Numbered from the stretch's first letter, positions 8,918-20,300 are shown. The stretch: DNA of 64,000 nucleotides from Shewanella saliphila (GCF_014648295.1 NZ_BMQV01000013.1:33348-97347), one strand, 5' to 3'. Notes: generated by a model from the letters alone, not told the origin. Numbers and translations: made by a program.

Positions 8918-11269
8918 CTATTTTTTAACCACTTCGAAGCCTTCAACGGGTCGTTCGAGCGCCAGTTTCAAGACTTCATCGACCCAGCGCACTGGATGAA
9001 TGGTTAAATCTGCAATCACATTGGCTGGAATTTCTTCCAGATCGCGCTCATTCTCTTTAGGAATCAACACGTGTTTAATGCCACCGCGATGTGCTGCGAG
9101 TAATTTCTCTTTTAATCCACCAATTGGAAGTACTTCACCACGCAAGGTTATTTCACCTGTCATGGCAACATCACTGCGCACAGGATTACCGGTTAAACTC
9201 GATACTAACGCAGTACACATTGCCGCACCGGCTGAAGGACCATCTTTTGGTGTTGCCCCTTCTGGTACATGCACGTGAATATCACGTTTTTCATAAAAGT
9301 CGCCGTTGATGCCTAAGTTTTCAGCGCGAGCACGCACAACCGTCATCGCAGCTTGAATAGATTCTTTCATAACATCGCCAAGCGAACCGGTATAGGTTAG
9401 CTTACCTTTACCTGCTACCGAGGTAGCTTCGATTGTTAATAAATCACCGCCAACCTGTGTCCAAGCAAGCCCAGTTACCTGGCCGATTTGGTTGCTTGAT
9501 TCTGCTTTACCAAAGTCAAAACGTTGCACGCCTAGGAATGACTTAAGGTTGTCTTGATTGACCTCAACCACTTTAACGGTTTTGTCTAACAAGATTTGCT
9601 TAACCACTTTGCGGCATATCTTCGAAAGTTCACGCTCTAATGAACGTACACCAGCTTCGCGGGTGTAATAACGAATAATGCCTAAAATAGCGCTGTCATC
9701 AACGTTGATTTCTTTAGCTTTAAGTCCATTACGTTCAACTTGCTTAGGCAATAAATGTTGCTTAGCAATGTTCAGCTTTTCGTCTTCGGTGTAGCCCGCT
9801 AAGCGGATCACTTCCATACGGTCAAGTAACGGACCTGGAATATCCATCGAGTTCGACGTTGCCACGAACATCACATCAGATAAATCGTAATCGACTTCTA
9901 AGTAATGGTCGTTAAAGGTCGCGTTTTGCTCTGGGTCGAGTACTTCTAATAATGCCGACGATGGGTCGCCGCGCATGTCAGAACTCATTTTATCGATTTC
10001 ATCGAGTAAGAATAATGGGTTTTTAACCCCAACTTTAGCCATTTTTTGAATGACTTTACCCGGCATAGAACCGATATAAGTTCGGCGATGACCACGAATT
10101 TCAGCTTCATCACGCACGCCACCTAATGCTACGCGTACATACTTACGACCCGTCGCTTTTGCAATTGATTGGCCCAGCGAGGTTTTACCGACACCTGGAG
10201 GTCCCACTAAACACAAGATTGGGCCTTTAAGTTGTTTAACTCGGCTTTGTACTGCTAAATACTCAAGAATACGCTCTTTGACCTTTTCAAGACCATGATG
10301 GTCAGTGTCGAGTACTTCTTGCGCTTTAGCTAAGTCACGCTTAATTTTAGAGCGTTGTTTCCAAGGCACTGATGTCATCCAGTCTACATAGCTACGAACT
10401 ACCGTGGCTTCTGCTGACATCGGTGACATCATTTTAAGTTTATTCAATTCAGCACTGGCTTTTTCTTTGGCGTCGCTTGGCATGCCCGCGTCTTCAATTT
10501 TACGCGCCAGTACTTCAAATTCATCGTGGCTTTCGTCAATGTCGCCTAATTCTTTTTGAATCGCTTTCATTTGCTCATTCAAATAGTATTCACGCTGACT
10601 TTTTTCCATCTGTTTTTTAACGCGGGTACGGATACGTTTTTCAACTTGCAGTAAGTCGATTTCCGATTCCATCATCGCCATTAAATATTCTAGACGTTCG
10701 CCGACATTGATCATTTCTAATACCGATTGCTTGTCTTCAAGCTTTAACGGCATATGCGCAGCCATGGTATCGGCTAAACGCGCGGCTTCATCAATACCCG
10801 ACAATGAAGTAAGTACTTCAGGTGGGATTTTCTTATTGAGTTTGATGTAGCCTTCAAACTGACCGATAGCACTGCGAACCAGTACTTCTTCTTCTTTGTC
10901 GCTTAATGCTTGCGATTCAAGGTATTCGGCAGTTGCTGCAAAGAATTCTTCTTCTTGAGTGTAGCGAGTAATTTTTGCGCGCTGACCACCTTCAACGAGC
11001 ACTTTAACTGTGCCGTCAGGAAGTTTTAGTAGCTGCAGAATAGACGCTACAGTACCGATATCAAAAATATCGTCTTTGCCTGGCTCGTCTAAATCAGCAT
11101 CACGCTGAGCGACCAGTAAAATTTGTTTGTCTTGTTCCATTGCCGATTCTAGGCAACGAATGGATTTTTCCCGTCCTACGAATAGCGGAATTACCATATG
11201 CGGATAAACCACCACATCTCGCAGTGGTAATACGGGGAGTTCGATATGCGCTTCACGCTCTTGGGTCAT
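8918..11269 (-). CDS. lon: ATP-dependent protease Lon
   Basis: It has 783 residues counting from [25 protein letters not shown], almost the same as E. coli Lon (784). Domains in order: LAN substrate-binding region, coiled coil, AAA+ module with Walker [10 protein letters not shown] (about 356) and FLLDEIDKM, then the serine-lysine protease domain with DGPSAGAAM (catalytic Ser) and the Lys in [10 protein letters not shown]. It degrades misfolded and regulatory proteins in the cytosol. A further in-frame start at 11341 would add 24 residues without family support and overlaps the sigma-32-like promoter, so 11269 was chosen. Confidence 0.97.
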   Translation of the reverse strand: MTQEREAHIELPVLPLRDVVVYPHMVIPLFVGREKSIRCLESAMEQDKQILLVAQRDADLDEPGKDDIFDIGTVASILQLLKLPDGTVKVLVEGGQRAKITRYTQEEEFFAATAEYLESQALSDKEEEVLVRSAIGQFEGYIKLNKKIPPEVLTSLSGIDEAARLADTMAAHMPLKLEDKQSVLEMINVGERLEYLMAMMESEIDLLQVEKRIRTRVKKQMEKSQREYYLNEQMKAIQKELGDIDESHDEFEVLARKIEDAGMPSDAKEKASAELNKLKMMSPMSAEATVVRSYVDWMTSVPWKQRSKIKRDLAKAQEVLDTDHHGLEKVKERILEYLAVQSRVKQLKGPILCLVGPPGVGKTSLGQSIAKATGRKYVRVALGGVRDEAEIRGHRRTYIGSMPGKVIQKMAKVGVKNPLFLLDEIDKMSSDMRGDPSSALLEVLDPEQNATFNDHYLEVDYDLSDVMFVATSNSMDIPGPLLDRMEVIRLAGYTEDEKLNIAKQHLLPKQVERNGLKAKEINVDDSAILGIIRYYTREAGVRSLERELSKICRKVVKQILLDKTVKVVEVNQDNLKSFLGVQRFDFGKAESSNQIGQVTGLAWTQVGGDLLTIEATSVAGKGKLTYTGSLGDVMKESIQAAMTVVRARAENLGINGDFYEKRDIHVHVPEGATPKDGPSAGAAMCTALVSSLTGNPVRSDVAMTGEITLRGEVLPIGGLKEKLLAAHRGGIKHVLIPKENERDLEEIPANVIADLTIHPVRWVDEVLKLALERPVEGFEVVKK

Positions 11270-11307
11270 GGCTCGATTCCGTTTAATGAAATAGACTAAT
11301 ACTGAGT

Positions 11308-11335
11308 ATATTGGGGTGTTGTTGTCAGTTTCAAT
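11308..11335 (-). promoter_or_regulatory. Heat-shock (sigma-32) promoter of lon
   Basis: On the minus strand the sequence reads ATTGAAA, 12 bases, then CCCCAATAT. The sigma-32 consensus is CTTGAAA, 11-15 bases, CCCCATNT. The -10 element ends about 39 bases before the lon ATG and lies downstream of the clpX terminator, so it fits a lon-specific heat-shock start. E. coli lon is also sigma-32 controlled. The match is by eye. Confidence 0.6.
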
Positions 11336-11344
11336 GGCCAATAC

Positions 11345-11371
11345 GAAAAAAGGAGCCCAATGGACTCCTTA
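11345..11371 (-). terminator. Rho-independent terminator after clpX
   Basis: On the minus strand AAGGAGTCC, loop ATT, GGGCTCCTT (one G-T wobble) is followed by a T6 run. It separates clpX from the lon promoter. Confidence 0.85.
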
Positions 11372-11399
11372 TTTTTCAGTTTACTAGCTTTTAGAACAA

Positions 11400-12680
11400 T
11401 TATTGTTCGCCTGAAGCAGCCTGAGTGTCGGTGTTTTCGTAAATTAAGATTGGTGCAGATTCGCCTTTAACTACAGACTCATCAATAACCGCTTTAATGA
11501 CACCCTCTGTTGATGGAATGTCATACATGGTATCAAGCAAGATGCTTTCAACAATTGAACGCAATCCACGCGCACCGGTTTTACGTGACATGGCTTTATG
11601 AGCAATGGCTTGTAATGCATCTTCGCGGAACTCAAGTTCTACATTTTCCATTTCAAACAATGCACCATACTGTTTAGTCAACGCATTTTTAGGCTCAGAT
11701 AAAATCTGTACTAGTGCTGCTTCGTCTAACTCTGTTAGTGTTGCAAGAACAGGTAAACGGCCAATAAATTCAGGAATTAAACCAAATTTAACTAAATCGC
11801 CTGGTTCTACTTTGCCCAAGATCTGTGAAATCGTTGCCTTGTCAGCTTCGCCTTTTACTTCAGCGCCAAAACCAATACCTGTGCCTGTGTGAGCACGTTG
11901 CTCAATCACTTTTTCAAGTCCTGCAAATGCACCACCACAAATGAACAGAATTTTAGAGGTATCAACCTGTAAAAACTCTTGTTGTGGGTGTTTACGGCCG
12001 CCTTGTGGTGGCACTGAAGCAACAGTGCCTTCAATAAGCTTAAGCAAGGCTTGCTGTACACCTTCACCAGACACGTCACGGGTGATCGATGGATTGTCTG
12101 ATTTACGGCTAATTTTATCGATTTCATCGATATAAACAATGCCACGCTCAGCTTTTTCAACGTCGTAATCACATTTTTGCAGAAGCTTCTGAATGATGTT
12201 TTCTACATCTTCACCCACATAACCGGCTTCGGTTAATGTGGTTGCATCTGCCATGGTAAACGGCACGTTAAGTGACCGAGCTAAAGTTTCAGCCAGCAAG
12301 GTTTTACCACTACCGGTAGGACCAATAAGCAAAATGTTACTTTTACCAAGCTCTACACCATCTTTGACCGTGCCATTACGTAAGCGTTTGTAGTGATTGT
12401 ATACCGCAACAGCCAATACTTTTTTAGCCTGGTCTTGGCCAATGACGTAGTCGTCTAAATGCTGGCGCAGCTCATGTGGTGTCGGTAATTTATCTTCATC
12501 ACGCTTAGGCGAAATCTCTTTGATTTCCTCTCGGATGATGTCATTACATAAATCAACACATTCATCGCACACGTATACCGATGGGCCAGCAATCAGTTTT
12601 CTCACTTCATGCTGACTTTTTCCGCAAAAAGAGCAGTACAGCAATTTGCCGCTGTCACCGTTATTTTTGTTATCGCCCAT
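11400..12680 (-). CDS. clpX: ATP-dependent Clp protease unfoldase subunit ClpX
   Basis: The 426-residue protein carries the N-terminal zinc-binding domain (C16, C19, C38, C41), Walker A GPTGSGKT (about 121-128), Walker B with [10 protein letters not shown], the [18 protein letters not shown] region, the ClpP-docking IGF-type loop (TGIGFGAEV) and the sensor-2 motif GARGLRS. ClpX unfolds tagged substrates (for example ssrA-tagged proteins) and feeds them to ClpP. It lies 132 bases downstream of clpP with no terminator between them, so it is at least partly cotranscribed with clpP. Confidence 0.97.
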   Translation of the reverse strand: MGDNKNNGDSGKLLYCSFCGKSQHEVRKLIAGPSVYVCDECVDLCNDIIREEIKEISPKRDEDKLPTPHELRQHLDDYVIGQDQAKKVLAVAVYNHYKRLRNGTVKDGVELGKSNILLIGPTGSGKTLLAETLARSLNVPFTMADATTLTEAGYVGEDVENIIQKLLQKCDYDVEKAERGIVYIDEIDKISRKSDNPSITRDVSGEGVQQALLKLIEGTVASVPPQGGRKHPQQEFLQVDTSKILFICGGAFAGLEKVIEQRAHTGTGIGFGAEVKGEADKATISQILGKVEPGDLVKFGLIPEFIGRLPVLATLTELDEAALVQILSEPKNALTKQYGALFEMENVELEFREDALQAIAHKAMSRKTGARGLRSIVESILLDTMYDIPSTEGVIKAVIDESVVKGESAPILIYENTDTQAASGEQ

Positions 12681-12812
12681 TATTCTACCTCTGGTTGCAG
12701 CCTAGACCTTACATCTGAGCTCTGCTTGTCGATATGCATACTGGCTGTATATCTAAATTATTCGTTCATTAGAATGAAGAATAACCCAGTCACAGCAAAA
12801 AATCAGCCTGTA

Positions 12813-13424
12813 TTAACTACGAGTCGTTAATACAGAGTCCACGAGACCATATTCTACCGCTTGTGACGCACTCATGAAGTTATCACGGTCTGTGTCACGC
12901 TCAACAATTTCAAGCGGTTGGCCTGTGTGTTCAGCTAACATTTGGTTTAACTTATTTTTAATGCCTAAAATTTCTTGGGCATGAATAGCGATGTCTGATG
13001 CTTGACCTTGGAAACCACCTAGTGGTTGGTGGATCATCACACGTGAGTTAGGTAAACAATGACGCTTTCCTTCTGCACCGCCAGCTAATAAGAATGCGCC
13101 CATACTTGCCGCTTGGCCAATACATACTGTACTGACGTTTGGCTTAATAAATTGCATGGTGTCATAAATAGCCATACCCGCTGTGACTGAGCCACCTGGC
13201 GAGTTGATATAAAGATAGATATCTTTGTCTGGGCTTTCAGACTCTAGGAATAATAACTGGGCCACAATGAGGTTAGCCATATGTTCTTCAACCTGGCCAA
13301 CTAAAAAAATAACACGTTCTTTTAATAAACGAGAATAGATATCGTAAGAACGTTCACCTTTCGCTGTTTGTTCAACAACCATAGGTACAAGCGCATTGAG
13401 TACTGATTCTGGTGCTTTATGCAT
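12813..13424 (-). CDS. clpP: ATP-dependent Clp protease proteolytic subunit ClpP
   Basis: This 203-residue serine peptidase has its catalytic triad visible as Ser107 ([10 protein letters not shown]), His132 (MIHQPLGG) and Asp181 (DTDRDNF). It forms the 14-subunit degradation chamber that partners ClpX, and ClpA where present. The short N-terminal extension before LVPMVVEQT suggests the usual propeptide. It sits between tig and clpX, the conserved tig-clpP-clpX-lon order. Confidence 0.97.
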   Translation of the reverse strand: MHKAPESVLNALVPMVVEQTAKGERSYDIYSRLLKERVIFLVGQVEEHMANLIVAQLLFLESESPDKDIYLYINSPGGSVTAGMAIYDTMQFIKPNVSTVCIGQAASMGAFLLAGGAEGKRHCLPNSRVMIHQPLGGFQGQASDIAIHAQEILGIKNKLNQMLAEHTGQPLEIVERDTDRDNFMSASQAVEYGLVDSVLTTRS

Positions 13425-13437
13425 TATTCATTTCCCT

Positions 13438-13480
13438 AAAAATAAAAATGGCCCGCATGAGGAACCTCATACGAGCCATT
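13438..13480 (-). terminator. Terminator between tig and clpP
   Basis: Long stem of 16 paired positions on the minus strand: AATGGCTCGTATGAGG pairs with CCTCATGCGGGCCATT, with two G-T wobbles and a TT loop. A T-rich tail (TTTTTATTTTT) follows. Readthrough into clpP may still occur. Confidence 0.8.
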
Positions 13481-13515
13481 ATAAATGGCGAACGCCTTGT
13501 TAAGTCAAGCTAAGC

Positions 13516-14820
13516 TTACGCTTTGCCTGTAGCCTTGTTCATAAATTCTTCAAAAGCAACTTCTTTTGTCGTTACTTGAGCCGATTTTAGTAGGGCTTCA
13601 ACAGCTTGCTCTTCAAGCGCTACATTGCGCATGTTTTGCATGAGTTCTTTGTTTGAGTTGTAGTAAGCGACAACTTCAGATGGATCTTCATACGCAGAAG
13701 CCATAGATTCGATCAATGCATTAACGCGATCGTCTTCAGCTTTAAGCTCGTTAGTTTTGATTACTTCGCCTAATAACAAACCAATCTTAACGCGGCGCTC
13801 TGCTTGCTCAGTGAACAATTCAGCTGGAAGCTCAGGCATGTTTTCAGTTTGGCCACCAAAGCGTTGCATAGCTTGCTGACGTAAAACGTCAACTTCGCCA
13901 TCAACTAGCGCTTTAGGGATAGCAATTTCATTAGCGGCTAGTAAACCAGTAATCACTTGCTCTTTAACGTTAGCTTTAAGCGCTTGCTCTAGCTCGCGAG
14001 TCATGTTTTTACGGATTTCAGCTTTAAGCGCTTCTAAGCCGCCTTCAGCAATACCAAATAGTGAAGCAAATTCGTCATTCACTTCTGGTAAGCTTGCGCC
14101 TTGAACTTCAGTTAAGGTAATAGCGAATTTAGCCGCTTTGCCTTTCAAGTTTTCAGCGTGGTAATCTTCTGGGAATGACACTTCGATTTCGAATTCGTCA
14201 CCCGCTTTATGACCCACAACACCTGTTTCAAAACCAGGGATCATACGGTTTGAACCGATTTGAAGTTCGAAATCGTTAGCTTTGCCGCCTTCAAACTCTT
14301 CACCGTCGATAGAGCCCACAAAGTTCATTTTCACTTTGTCGCTATCAGCAGCTTCACGTTCAACAACAGCATAAGTTGCATGTTGCTTACGTAATGTTTC
14401 AATCATTGTATCAACGTCTGCTTCGTTTACGTCAGCGTGTGGCTGTTCAACGGCAATCGTATCTAAACCCGTTAAGGCAACTTCTGGGTAGACTTCAAAC
14501 GTAGCAACGAATTCAAACGTGTCACCTTCAGTAGCACCTGGTGTAAATACTGGCGCGCCTGCTGGGTTTAATTTTTCAGCTACGATTGCTTCAATAAAGT
14601 TACGTTGCATCACTTCACCAGTGATGTCTTGACGAATCGCTTTACCGTAACGCTTGTTGATTTCAGTGACTGGTACTTTGCCAGGACGGAAACCAGGAAG
14701 ACGTGCACGCTTAGCTTCGCGTAATACGTTGTCTTTAACCAATTTCTCGATTTGCTCAGCAGGTACAGAAATAGTTAGGCGACGCTCTAGGCCTTGAGTT
14801 GTTTCAACAGAAACTTGCAT
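13516..14820 (-). CDS. tig: Trigger factor, ribosome-associated chaperone
   Basis: At 434 residues it starts [14 protein letters not shown], preceded by GAGGTAAAACA. It has the ribosome-docking signature GFRPGKVP (about 43-50), the FKBP-like isomerase domain (about 155-245, [17 protein letters not shown]) and the C-terminal arm domain. Trigger factor binds nascent chains at the ribosome exit tunnel and catalyses prolyl isomerisation. A longer reading to 14871 adds 17 residues without family support and was rejected. Confidence 0.97.
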   Translation of the reverse strand: MQVSVETTQGLERRLTISVPAEQIEKLVKDNVLREAKRARLPGFRPGKVPVTEINKRYGKAIRQDITGEVMQRNFIEAIVAEKLNPAGAPVFTPGATEGDTFEFVATFEVYPEVALTGLDTIAVEQPHADVNEADVDTMIETLRKQHATYAVVEREAADSDKVKMNFVGSIDGEEFEGGKANDFELQIGSNRMIPGFETGVVGHKAGDEFEIEVSFPEDYHAENLKGKAAKFAITLTEVQGASLPEVNDEFASLFGIAEGGLEALKAEIRKNMTRELEQALKANVKEQVITGLLAANEIAIPKALVDGEVDVLRQQAMQRFGGQTENMPELPAELFTEQAERRVKIGLLLGEVIKTNELKAEDDRVNALIESMASAYEDPSEVVAYYNSNKELMQNMRNVALEEQAVEALLKSAQVTTKEVAFEEFMNKATGKA

Positions 14821-15204
14821 TGTTTTACCTCGAAATATGTCTAACGTTCTTTGTAATAGTCGACAACTCAACTATTTGATATTCGTTTCTTGACCGTGTG
14901 TTTAGCTAAGGCCGCCAGCACAGCGATATTAATGATGCTGAAGACGCTGTTGGTTCAGGTAGCTTATTTTTGATATTTATCAAGACGCGACATTATAGCT
15001 ACCGTTTTTCGCATAGTCGAGCCTGAAAAGGTCGATTTAAGCGATAAAAGGGCCGACTTTGAGCCATTTTGACGTGTTTGCACGTTTAATGTGCTAATTG
15101 CTTTATGAGGTAGCCGATGAATTATTTTGCACGAGGGTTTCTTTGATGATGGGTGTCACACTCTGGCGAATTACAGCCTAAAGATAGATTTAATCAAAGA
15201 AAAA
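14821..15204. other. Intergenic region upstream of tig
   Basis: This 384-base stretch lies between the tRNA-His gene and tig and must contain the tig promoter. It holds no reading frame with coding character and no clear hairpin terminator for the tRNA operon. I could not assign -10/-35 boxes with confidence. Confidence 0.4.
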
Positions 15205-15281
15205 TGGGGTGACTGATGGGGCTCGAACCCACGACAACCGGAATCACAATCCGGGACTCTACCAACTGAGCTACAATCACC
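15205..15281 (-). tRNA. hisR: tRNA-His (GTG anticodon)
   Basis: The cloverleaf reads on the minus strand: acceptor GGTGATT pairs with AGTCACC, the D-arm has GCTCAGTTGGTAGAG, the anticodon loop ATTGTGATT has anticodon GTG, and the T-arm contains GGGTTCGAGCCC. The 3' CCA is encoded. It is the last gene of a three-tRNA operon. Confidence 0.95.
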
Positions 15282-15288
15282 ACTGAAA

Positions 15289-15365
15289 TGGTACGCCCGG
15301 CAGGGCTCGAACCTGCGACCACCCGCTTAGAAGGCGGGTGCTCTATCCAACTGAGCTACGGGCGC
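15289..15365 (-). tRNA. argX: tRNA-Arg (TCT anticodon)
   Basis: Acceptor GCGCCCG pairs with CGGGCGT, the anticodon stem is CCGCC/GGCGG-type with loop CTTCTAA and anticodon TCT (reads AGA/AGG), and the T-arm has GGTTCGAGCC. The 3' CCA is encoded. It is 7 bases from tRNA-His. The symbol follows the E. coli argX-hisR-leuT-proM cluster, although E. coli argX has another anticodon, so the name is tentative. Confidence 0.94.
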
Positions 15366-15459
15366 ATGGTACAGCAATTTGCTGTTTCCTGTCTGGCTAA
15401 ACAAGCTTAACACTTGTTTGATTATTTGTTTAGTTAACACATAAACAAATAATTGAATT

Positions 15460-15536
15460 TGGTCGGTGATAGAGGATTCGAACCTCTGACCCTCTCGTCC
15501 CAAACGAGATGCGCTACCGGGCTGCGCTAATCACCG
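15460..15536 (-). tRNA. proM: tRNA-Pro (TGG anticodon)
   Basis: Acceptor CGGTGAT pairs with ATCACCG, the anticodon loop TTTGGGA has anticodon TGG, and the T-arm has GGTTCGAATCC. The 3' CCA is encoded. It is first in the operon, 94 bases before tRNA-Arg. No leucine tRNA is found in the gaps, unlike the E. coli proM-leuT-hisR-argX group. Confidence 0.95.
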
Positions 15537-15818
15537 AGTTTATCTATTCTCAACATATCGCAGCAATACACTGTAACCATGTTGTCTCGAGAACGGAGCG
15601 CATCTTAACGAGTCACTTTGTTATCGTCAACGATTTTTTTGAGCTAATTGTCTATATGTTGAATTTAACAGCAAAAAGAGTGATTAGCATCAAAGCGCGA
15701 ATAGTTTATTCACCGTATTTCCTTGTCTAGCAAATGACACTCTTTTAATCGCCTGTTAGAATACTCCCGATTTACACACCAGCCACAAGCCGCGCCATTC
15801 AAAGGAAACTCTACAGCC

Positions 15819-16673
15819 ATGACTGCTCAACTTATTGACGGTAAAGCCATTGCACAATCTATTCGCAGTACCCTTAAACAAAAAGTCGCCGCGAGAAAAG
15901 AAGCTGGCCTTCGGGCACCAGGACTCGCAGTTATTTTAGTGGGTAGCGATGCTGCGTCACAGGTTTATGTAGGTAGTAAGCGCCGCGCTTGTGAAGAAGT
16001 CGGTTTTGAATCGCAATCGTTTGACCTTGATGCATCAACATCAGAAGCTGAGTTATTGGCAGTAATAGACCAGTGCAATGATAATCCTGCTATCGATGGC
16101 ATATTGGTTCAGCTGCCGCTCCCTGGACATATTGATGACTCAAAAGTCATTGAGCATATTCGACCAGATAAAGACGTAGATGGTTTTCACCCTTACAACG
16201 TTGGGCGTTTAGCTCAACGTATCCCCGTGCTGCGCTCATGCACACCGATGGGTATCATGACATTAATCAAGTCGACTGGTGTAGATACATATGGATTAGA
16301 CGCAACAGTTGTTGGGGCTTCTAACATTGTTGGCCGCCCAATGACATTAGAGCTTTTATTAGCAGGTTGCACCACAACAACATGTCATCGTTTTACTAAA
16401 AACCTCGAACAAAAAGTTCGCCAAGCTGATTTATTAGTGGTTGCGGTAGGCAAGCCAGGGTTTATACCGGGTGAATGGATTAAACCAGGTGCAATTGTGA
16501 TTGATGTTGGTATTAACCGTACAGAAGATGGCCGTTTAGTCGGAGATGTTGAATATGATGTGGCGGCACAAAATGCGGCATTTATTACCCCCGTCCCTGG
16601 CGGCGTAGGTCCTATGACGATTGCAAGCTTATTAGAAAACACGTTATATGCTTGCGAGAAATACCATAGCTAA
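15819..16673 (+). CDS. folD: Bifunctional methylenetetrahydrofolate dehydrogenase / cyclohydrolase FolD
   Basis: This 284-residue enzyme has the catalytic lysine in [15 protein letters not shown] (K54), the signature [12 protein letters not shown], the NADP-binding [11 protein letters not shown] and the C-terminal [16 protein letters not shown]. It interconverts 5,10-methylene- and 10-formyl-tetrahydrofolate with NADP in the cytosol, supplying one-carbon units for purine and fMet synthesis. The start has AAAGGAAA upstream. It converges with cysS onto a shared terminator. Confidence 0.97.
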   Translation: MTAQLIDGKAIAQSIRSTLKQKVAARKEAGLRAPGLAVILVGSDAASQVYVGSKRRACEEVGFESQSFDLDASTSEAELLAVIDQCNDNPAIDGILVQLPLPGHIDDSKVIEHIRPDKDVDGFHPYNVGRLAQRIPVLRSCTPMGIMTLIKSTGVDTYGLDATVVGASNIVGRPMTLELLLAGCTTTTCHRFTKNLEQKVRQADLLVVAVGKPGFIPGEWIKPGAIVIDVGINRTEDGRLVGDVEYDVAAQNAAFITPVPGGVGPMTIASLLENTLYACEKYHS

Positions 16674-16708
16674 TTGACTCCTTATCAGTTGAGCCATAGC
16701 TGATATAC

Positions 16709-16740
16709 AAAAAAGCCTGCAATTTTTGCAGGCTTTTTGT
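16709..16740. terminator. Bidirectional terminator between folD and cysS
   Basis: A-rich flank, arms AAAGCCTGCAA and TTGCAGGCTTT and a T-rich tail. It has A and T runs on both sides and serves both convergent genes. Confidence 0.88.
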
Positions 16741-16756
16741 TTATGACAATTTAGAA

Positions 16757-18136
16757 CTATTTTTTACGCCACGTGGTGCCTGCTGGGCCGTCTTCTAAAA
16801 TCACCCCAAGTTCATTTAAGCGATCACGTGCTACATCGGCTGCTGGCCAATCTTTTTCCGTACGGGCGCGGTTACGCTCAACGATTAATGCCTCGATTTC
16901 AGCCACTTCATCGTCTGTACCCTCACCTTTAAAGAATGCCTCAGGTGTTTGACTCACAAGGCCTAATACATCGGTTAATTGCTTAAGGCTAACGCCTAAG
17001 GCTGATGCTGCTGCCATATCAGTCAATTTAAGACGGTTGATTTCACGAACCATATCAAATAGCACTGAGTATGCTTCTGGCGTATTAAAATCATCGTCCA
17101 TTGCTTGTGTAAACTTAGCCACATATTGCTCAGCATCCGCTGGAGCTACAGTTAAATCTAAATCTTTAAATGCGTTATATAAACGCTCTAGCGCTGCCCG
17201 TGCTTGCTTTAAATTGTCTTCAGAATAATTTAACTGGCTACGGTAATGGCCTGACAACAAAAAGTAACGCACTGTTTCTGGGTCGTAATGCTCAAGCACG
17301 TCACGAATGGTAAAGAAATTACCTAATGATTTAGACATTTTCTCGCGATCAACCATCACCATGCCTGAATGCATCCAATAGTTAACGTATGGCGTATCAT
17401 GGGCACAGCAAGACTGCGCAATTTCGTTTTCATGATGCGGGAACTGCAAATCACTGCCACCACCATGAATATCAAAATGCACACCTAAATGTTTGCTGTT
17501 CATTGCTGAACATTCAATGTGCCACCCTGGGCGACCTGGTCCCCATGGCGAATCCCAAGTAGGTTCACCCGGCTTAGACATTTTCCACAAGACAAAATCC
17601 ATTGGGTTTTGTTTGCTTTGGTCAACTTCAACTCGGGCGCCGGCTTGCAACTGATCAAGATTCTGGCCAGATAAGCGGCCATAATCTTTGTATGACGCCA
17701 CGCTGAACAACACATCACCATCAGGAGCAACATAGGCATGACCGCGGTCAAGAAGGAGTTGCACCATGTCGATAATTTCGGGCATGTGCAAGGTTGCGCG
17801 AGGCTCAAAATCGGGGCGTAACATGTTTAACGAATCAAAGTCGCGGTGCATTTCAGCGGTCAAACGCTCTGTTAGCGCTTCACATGACTCGTTGTTTTCA
17901 GCGGCACGCTTGATAATTTTGTCATCAACATCGGTAATGTTACGTTGAAAATTAACCTCGTAACCACTGTAGCGTAAGTAACGGACTATCATGTCAAACG
18001 ATACAAAAGTACGTCCGTGACCAATATGACATAAATCGTAAATTGTCACGCCACATACGTACATGCCAATTTTGCCAGGATTTATTGGTTTAAATTCTTG
18101 TTTTTCACGACTAATACTATTGTAAATCTTTAACAT
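16757..18136 (-). CDS. cysS: Cysteinyl-tRNA synthetase
   Basis: A 459-residue class I synthetase. It has the zinc ligand C28 in YVCGVTIYD, the HIGH motif at 37-40, zinc-site residues in HIECSAM and [10 protein letters not shown], and the KMSKS loop (KMSKSLGNF, about 267). The C-terminal DALR-type anticodon domain is present. It charges tRNA-Cys. Length equals the usual 460 or so residues. The divergent ppiB gene starts 143 bases away. Confidence 0.97.
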   Translation of the reverse strand: MLKIYNSISREKQEFKPINPGKIGMYVCGVTIYDLCHIGHGRTFVSFDMIVRYLRYSGYEVNFQRNITDVDDKIIKRAAENNESCEALTERLTAEMHRDFDSLNMLRPDFEPRATLHMPEIIDMVQLLLDRGHAYVAPDGDVLFSVASYKDYGRLSGQNLDQLQAGARVEVDQSKQNPMDFVLWKMSKPGEPTWDSPWGPGRPGWHIECSAMNSKHLGVHFDIHGGGSDLQFPHHENEIAQSCCAHDTPYVNYWMHSGMVMVDREKMSKSLGNFFTIRDVLEHYDPETVRYFLLSGHYRSQLNYSEDNLKQARAALERLYNAFKDLDLTVAPADAEQYVAKFTQAMDDDFNTPEAYSVLFDMVREINRLKLTDMAAASALGVSLKQLTDVLGLVSQTPEAFFKGEGTDDEVAEIEALIVERNRARTEKDWPAADVARDRLNELGVILEDGPAGTTWRKK

Positions 18137-18279
18137 CGAAAGTTCTCTTTTACACTAATTTATTATGGTAAATGCTAGCCGTGAGTCTACCATGTTGTCA
18201 CCTGTTTTGAACACTGCACTTTATGCCGCAACTAAGATAAGTTAGAATCGCGCAAATTATTTTTTCTAGGTGAATACGA

Positions 18280-18774
18280 ATGGTTACTTTACACACAAAT
18301 TTTGGCGACATTACTTTACAACTTGATGCAGAAAAAGCTCCTTTGACTGTGGCTAACTTCATGAAATATGTTGAAGACGGCTTTTATGACAGCACCATTT
18401 TTCACCGTGTTATCGATGGTTTCATGATCCAAGGTGGTGGTTTTACCGAAGATATGGGGCAAAAGCGTAATAACGAAGCTGTGAAAAACGAAGCAAACAA
18501 CGGTTTATCAAACCGTAAAGGCACTGTTGCGATGGCACGTACTTCAGATCCGCACTCTGCTACAGCGCAATTTTTCATTAACATCAACGACAACACTTTC
18601 CTTGATTTTAAATCAGAAACAAGCCAAGGCTGGGGTTACTGTGTGTTTGGTGAAGTTGTTGAAGGCTTAGATGTGGTTGAAAAAATTAAAGCCGTTGCGA
18701 CTGGTAACCGTGGCATGCACCAAGATGTGCCATTAGAAGCCGTTATTATCAACAATGTTAGTGTAAAAGCATAA
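18280..18774 (+). CDS. ppiB: Cytosolic cyclophilin-type peptidyl-prolyl isomerase B
   Basis: A 164-residue cyclophilin with [13 protein letters not shown] (catalytic Arg), ATAQFFIN and [15 protein letters not shown]. No signal peptide is seen, so it is cytosolic and corresponds to E. coli PpiB. It catalyses cis-trans isomerisation of X-Pro bonds. lpxH follows after two bases, so the two are cotranscribed. Confidence 0.96.
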   Translation: MVTLHTNFGDITLQLDAEKAPLTVANFMKYVEDGFYDSTIFHRVIDGFMIQGGGFTEDMGQKRNNEAVKNEANNGLSNRKGTVAMARTSDPHSATAQFFININDNTFLDFKSETSQGWGYCVFGEVVEGLDVVEKIKAVATGNRGMHQDVPLEAVIINNVSVKA

Positions 18775-18776
18775 TT

Positions 18777-19502
18777 TTGCGCCGCACTGTCTTTGTGGGC
18801 GATTTGCACTTAAGTGCAGATCGTCCAGATATTACCCATGCTTTTGTAGACTTTCTCGCGAACGGTTTAGACGATGCCGAGGCGCTGTATATTATTGGTG
18901 ATTTATTTGAAGTGTGGATGGGCGATGATATTGCTGAACCATTTACCAATGATATTGCTAAAGCAATAAAAGTCGTTTCCGCTAAAATGCCAGTGTATTT
19001 CATTCATGGCAATCGTGATTTTATGATCGGTCGCGCTTTCTGCAAACGAGCGGGCATGCAAATTTTACCTGAAGTGCACTGTATCGATTTATATGGCACG
19101 CGCACAGTGATTTTACACGGCGACAGTTTATGTACGCTTGATGAAGCTTATCAGCGCTTTAGACGTTTTCGTAGCATTGCGATGGTGAGGTGGATCTACG
19201 CACATATACTGCCTAAACAAACCCGATTAAACATTGCTGCAAAAATTAGACAAAAAAGTGTCCAGGGTAATCAGCAAAAGCACTATGAAATCATGGACGT
19301 TGAACCTACAGCCGTCGATGAACTCCTGACTAAAACTAACTGCCAACGTATGATCCATGGTCATACCCATCGCCCCGATATTCATCAACTTAGCAGCAAT
19401 AAACAACGTGTCGTTGTCGGAGATTGGTACACTCAGGGCAGTGTGTTATCGGTGACACCACAAGGTTGTGAGCTTGAACAAAGGCCTTTTTTAGAAGCCT
19501 AG
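18777..19502 (+). CDS. lpxH: UDP-2,3-diacylglucosamine pyrophosphohydrolase LpxH
   Basis: The 241-residue calcineurin-like phosphoesterase has all metal-binding blocks: GDLHLS (D9, H11), [28 protein letters not shown] and MIHGHTHRP. It cleaves UDP-2,3-diacylglucosamine to lipid X plus UMP in lipid A synthesis, peripheral to the inner membrane. The start is TTG at 18777, two bases after the ppiB stop. No in-frame ATG gives the complete first motif, so translational coupling to ppiB is likely. Confidence 0.94.
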   Translation: MRRTVFVGDLHLSADRPDITHAFVDFLANGLDDAEALYIIGDLFEVWMGDDIAEPFTNDIAKAIKVVSAKMPVYFIHGNRDFMIGRAFCKRAGMQILPEVHCIDLYGTRTVILHGDSLCTLDEAYQRFRRFRSIAMVRWIYAHILPKQTRLNIAAKIRQKSVQGNQQKHYEIMDVEPTAVDELLTKTNCQRMIHGHTHRPDIHQLSSNKQRVVVGDWYTQGSVLSVTPQGCELEQRPFLEA

Positions 19503-19535
19503 CGTTGTAAATACTAGTCTATCCGCATTTGGACT

Positions 19536-20300
19536 CTACACTGGAGTCCCGCTGTGAAAGCGAAACTCATTATCTTCAGACAATATCAATGCCGCTTCTT
19601 GTTGCCTGAAATAAGCAATTCTGTCGCTAATATCTTTACCTGCTACATCTTGTGCTAAAGCAAGGTAATCTTGATAATGGCGAGCTTCAGAGCGAAGTAG
19701 AGACACATAAAACTTATTAAGTTCATCATCTAAGTGCGGAGCTAATTTGGCAAAGCGTTCACAAGAACGCGCTTCAATAAATGCACCAATAATCAATTTA
19801 TCGATAATCGTTAATGGCTCATGAGTTCGAACATGAGTGATTAATTGTTTGGCATAGTGCCCTGCTCTCATATTATTGTATTCAATCCCACGCGCGGTCA
19901 TGATTTGCAGGACTTGCTCAAAGTGATGAAACTCTTCTTTAATCAAACGGATCATTTTAGTCATTAAGTCCGCACTAATTGATAATGACTGACTAGCAAC
20001 AAGCTCACTTGTTATGTCATTTTTCTTAACGTCTCGATTCAAAAAAGCATTAGCATCGCGATCTTTGCTATATACAAATGTTTCGTAAGGTTTAGCCCAA
20101 GCTAATAATATAGCTGCACTCGATTTATCGATTGCATACTTGCGGATCATCATCATCGCAGTTTGAGCCGCTTTAAGCTCACAATTACAGTGATCAATTA
20201 ATAATGCATTCAGTTGCTCGGGCTGCTTGGCGAAATTGACCCAGGCATCTGGTGTTTCACAACCTAAAAATTGATTAATTGGTTCAAGTAATTGCTGCAT
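19536..20300 (-). CDS. miaE: tRNA 2-methylthio-N6-isopentenyladenosine (ms2i6A37) hydroxylase MiaE
   Basis: A 254-residue ferritin-like diiron protein. Candidate iron ligands occur in CELKAAQTAM, KEEFHHFEQVL, EARSCERF and SEARHYQDYL, the repeated E...ExxH pattern of the MiaE family. It hydroxylates ms2i6A at position 37 of tRNAs reading UNN codons, using O2. It converges with lpxH with 33 bases between stops and appears to be a single-gene unit. Confidence 0.93.
   Translation of the reverse strand: MQQLLEPINQFLGCETPDAWVNFAKQPEQLNALLIDHCNCELKAAQTAMMMIRKYAIDKSSAAILLAWAKPYETFVYSKDRDANAFLNRDVKKNDITSELVASQSLSISADLMTKMIRLIKEEFHHFEQVLQIMTARGIEYNNMRAGHYAKQLITHVRTHEPLTIIDKLIIGAFIEARSCERFAKLAPHLDDELNKFYVSLLRSEARHYQDYLALAQDVAGKDISDRIAYFRQQEAALILSEDNEFRFHSGTPV

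Noticed and set aside
11270..11341. N-terminally extended Lon (24 more residues)
   Set aside because: The extension overlaps the heat-shock promoter and is absent from known Lon proteins.
14821..14871. N-terminally extended trigger factor
   Set aside because: The added residues are not family-like, and GAGG sits correctly before the ATG at 14820.
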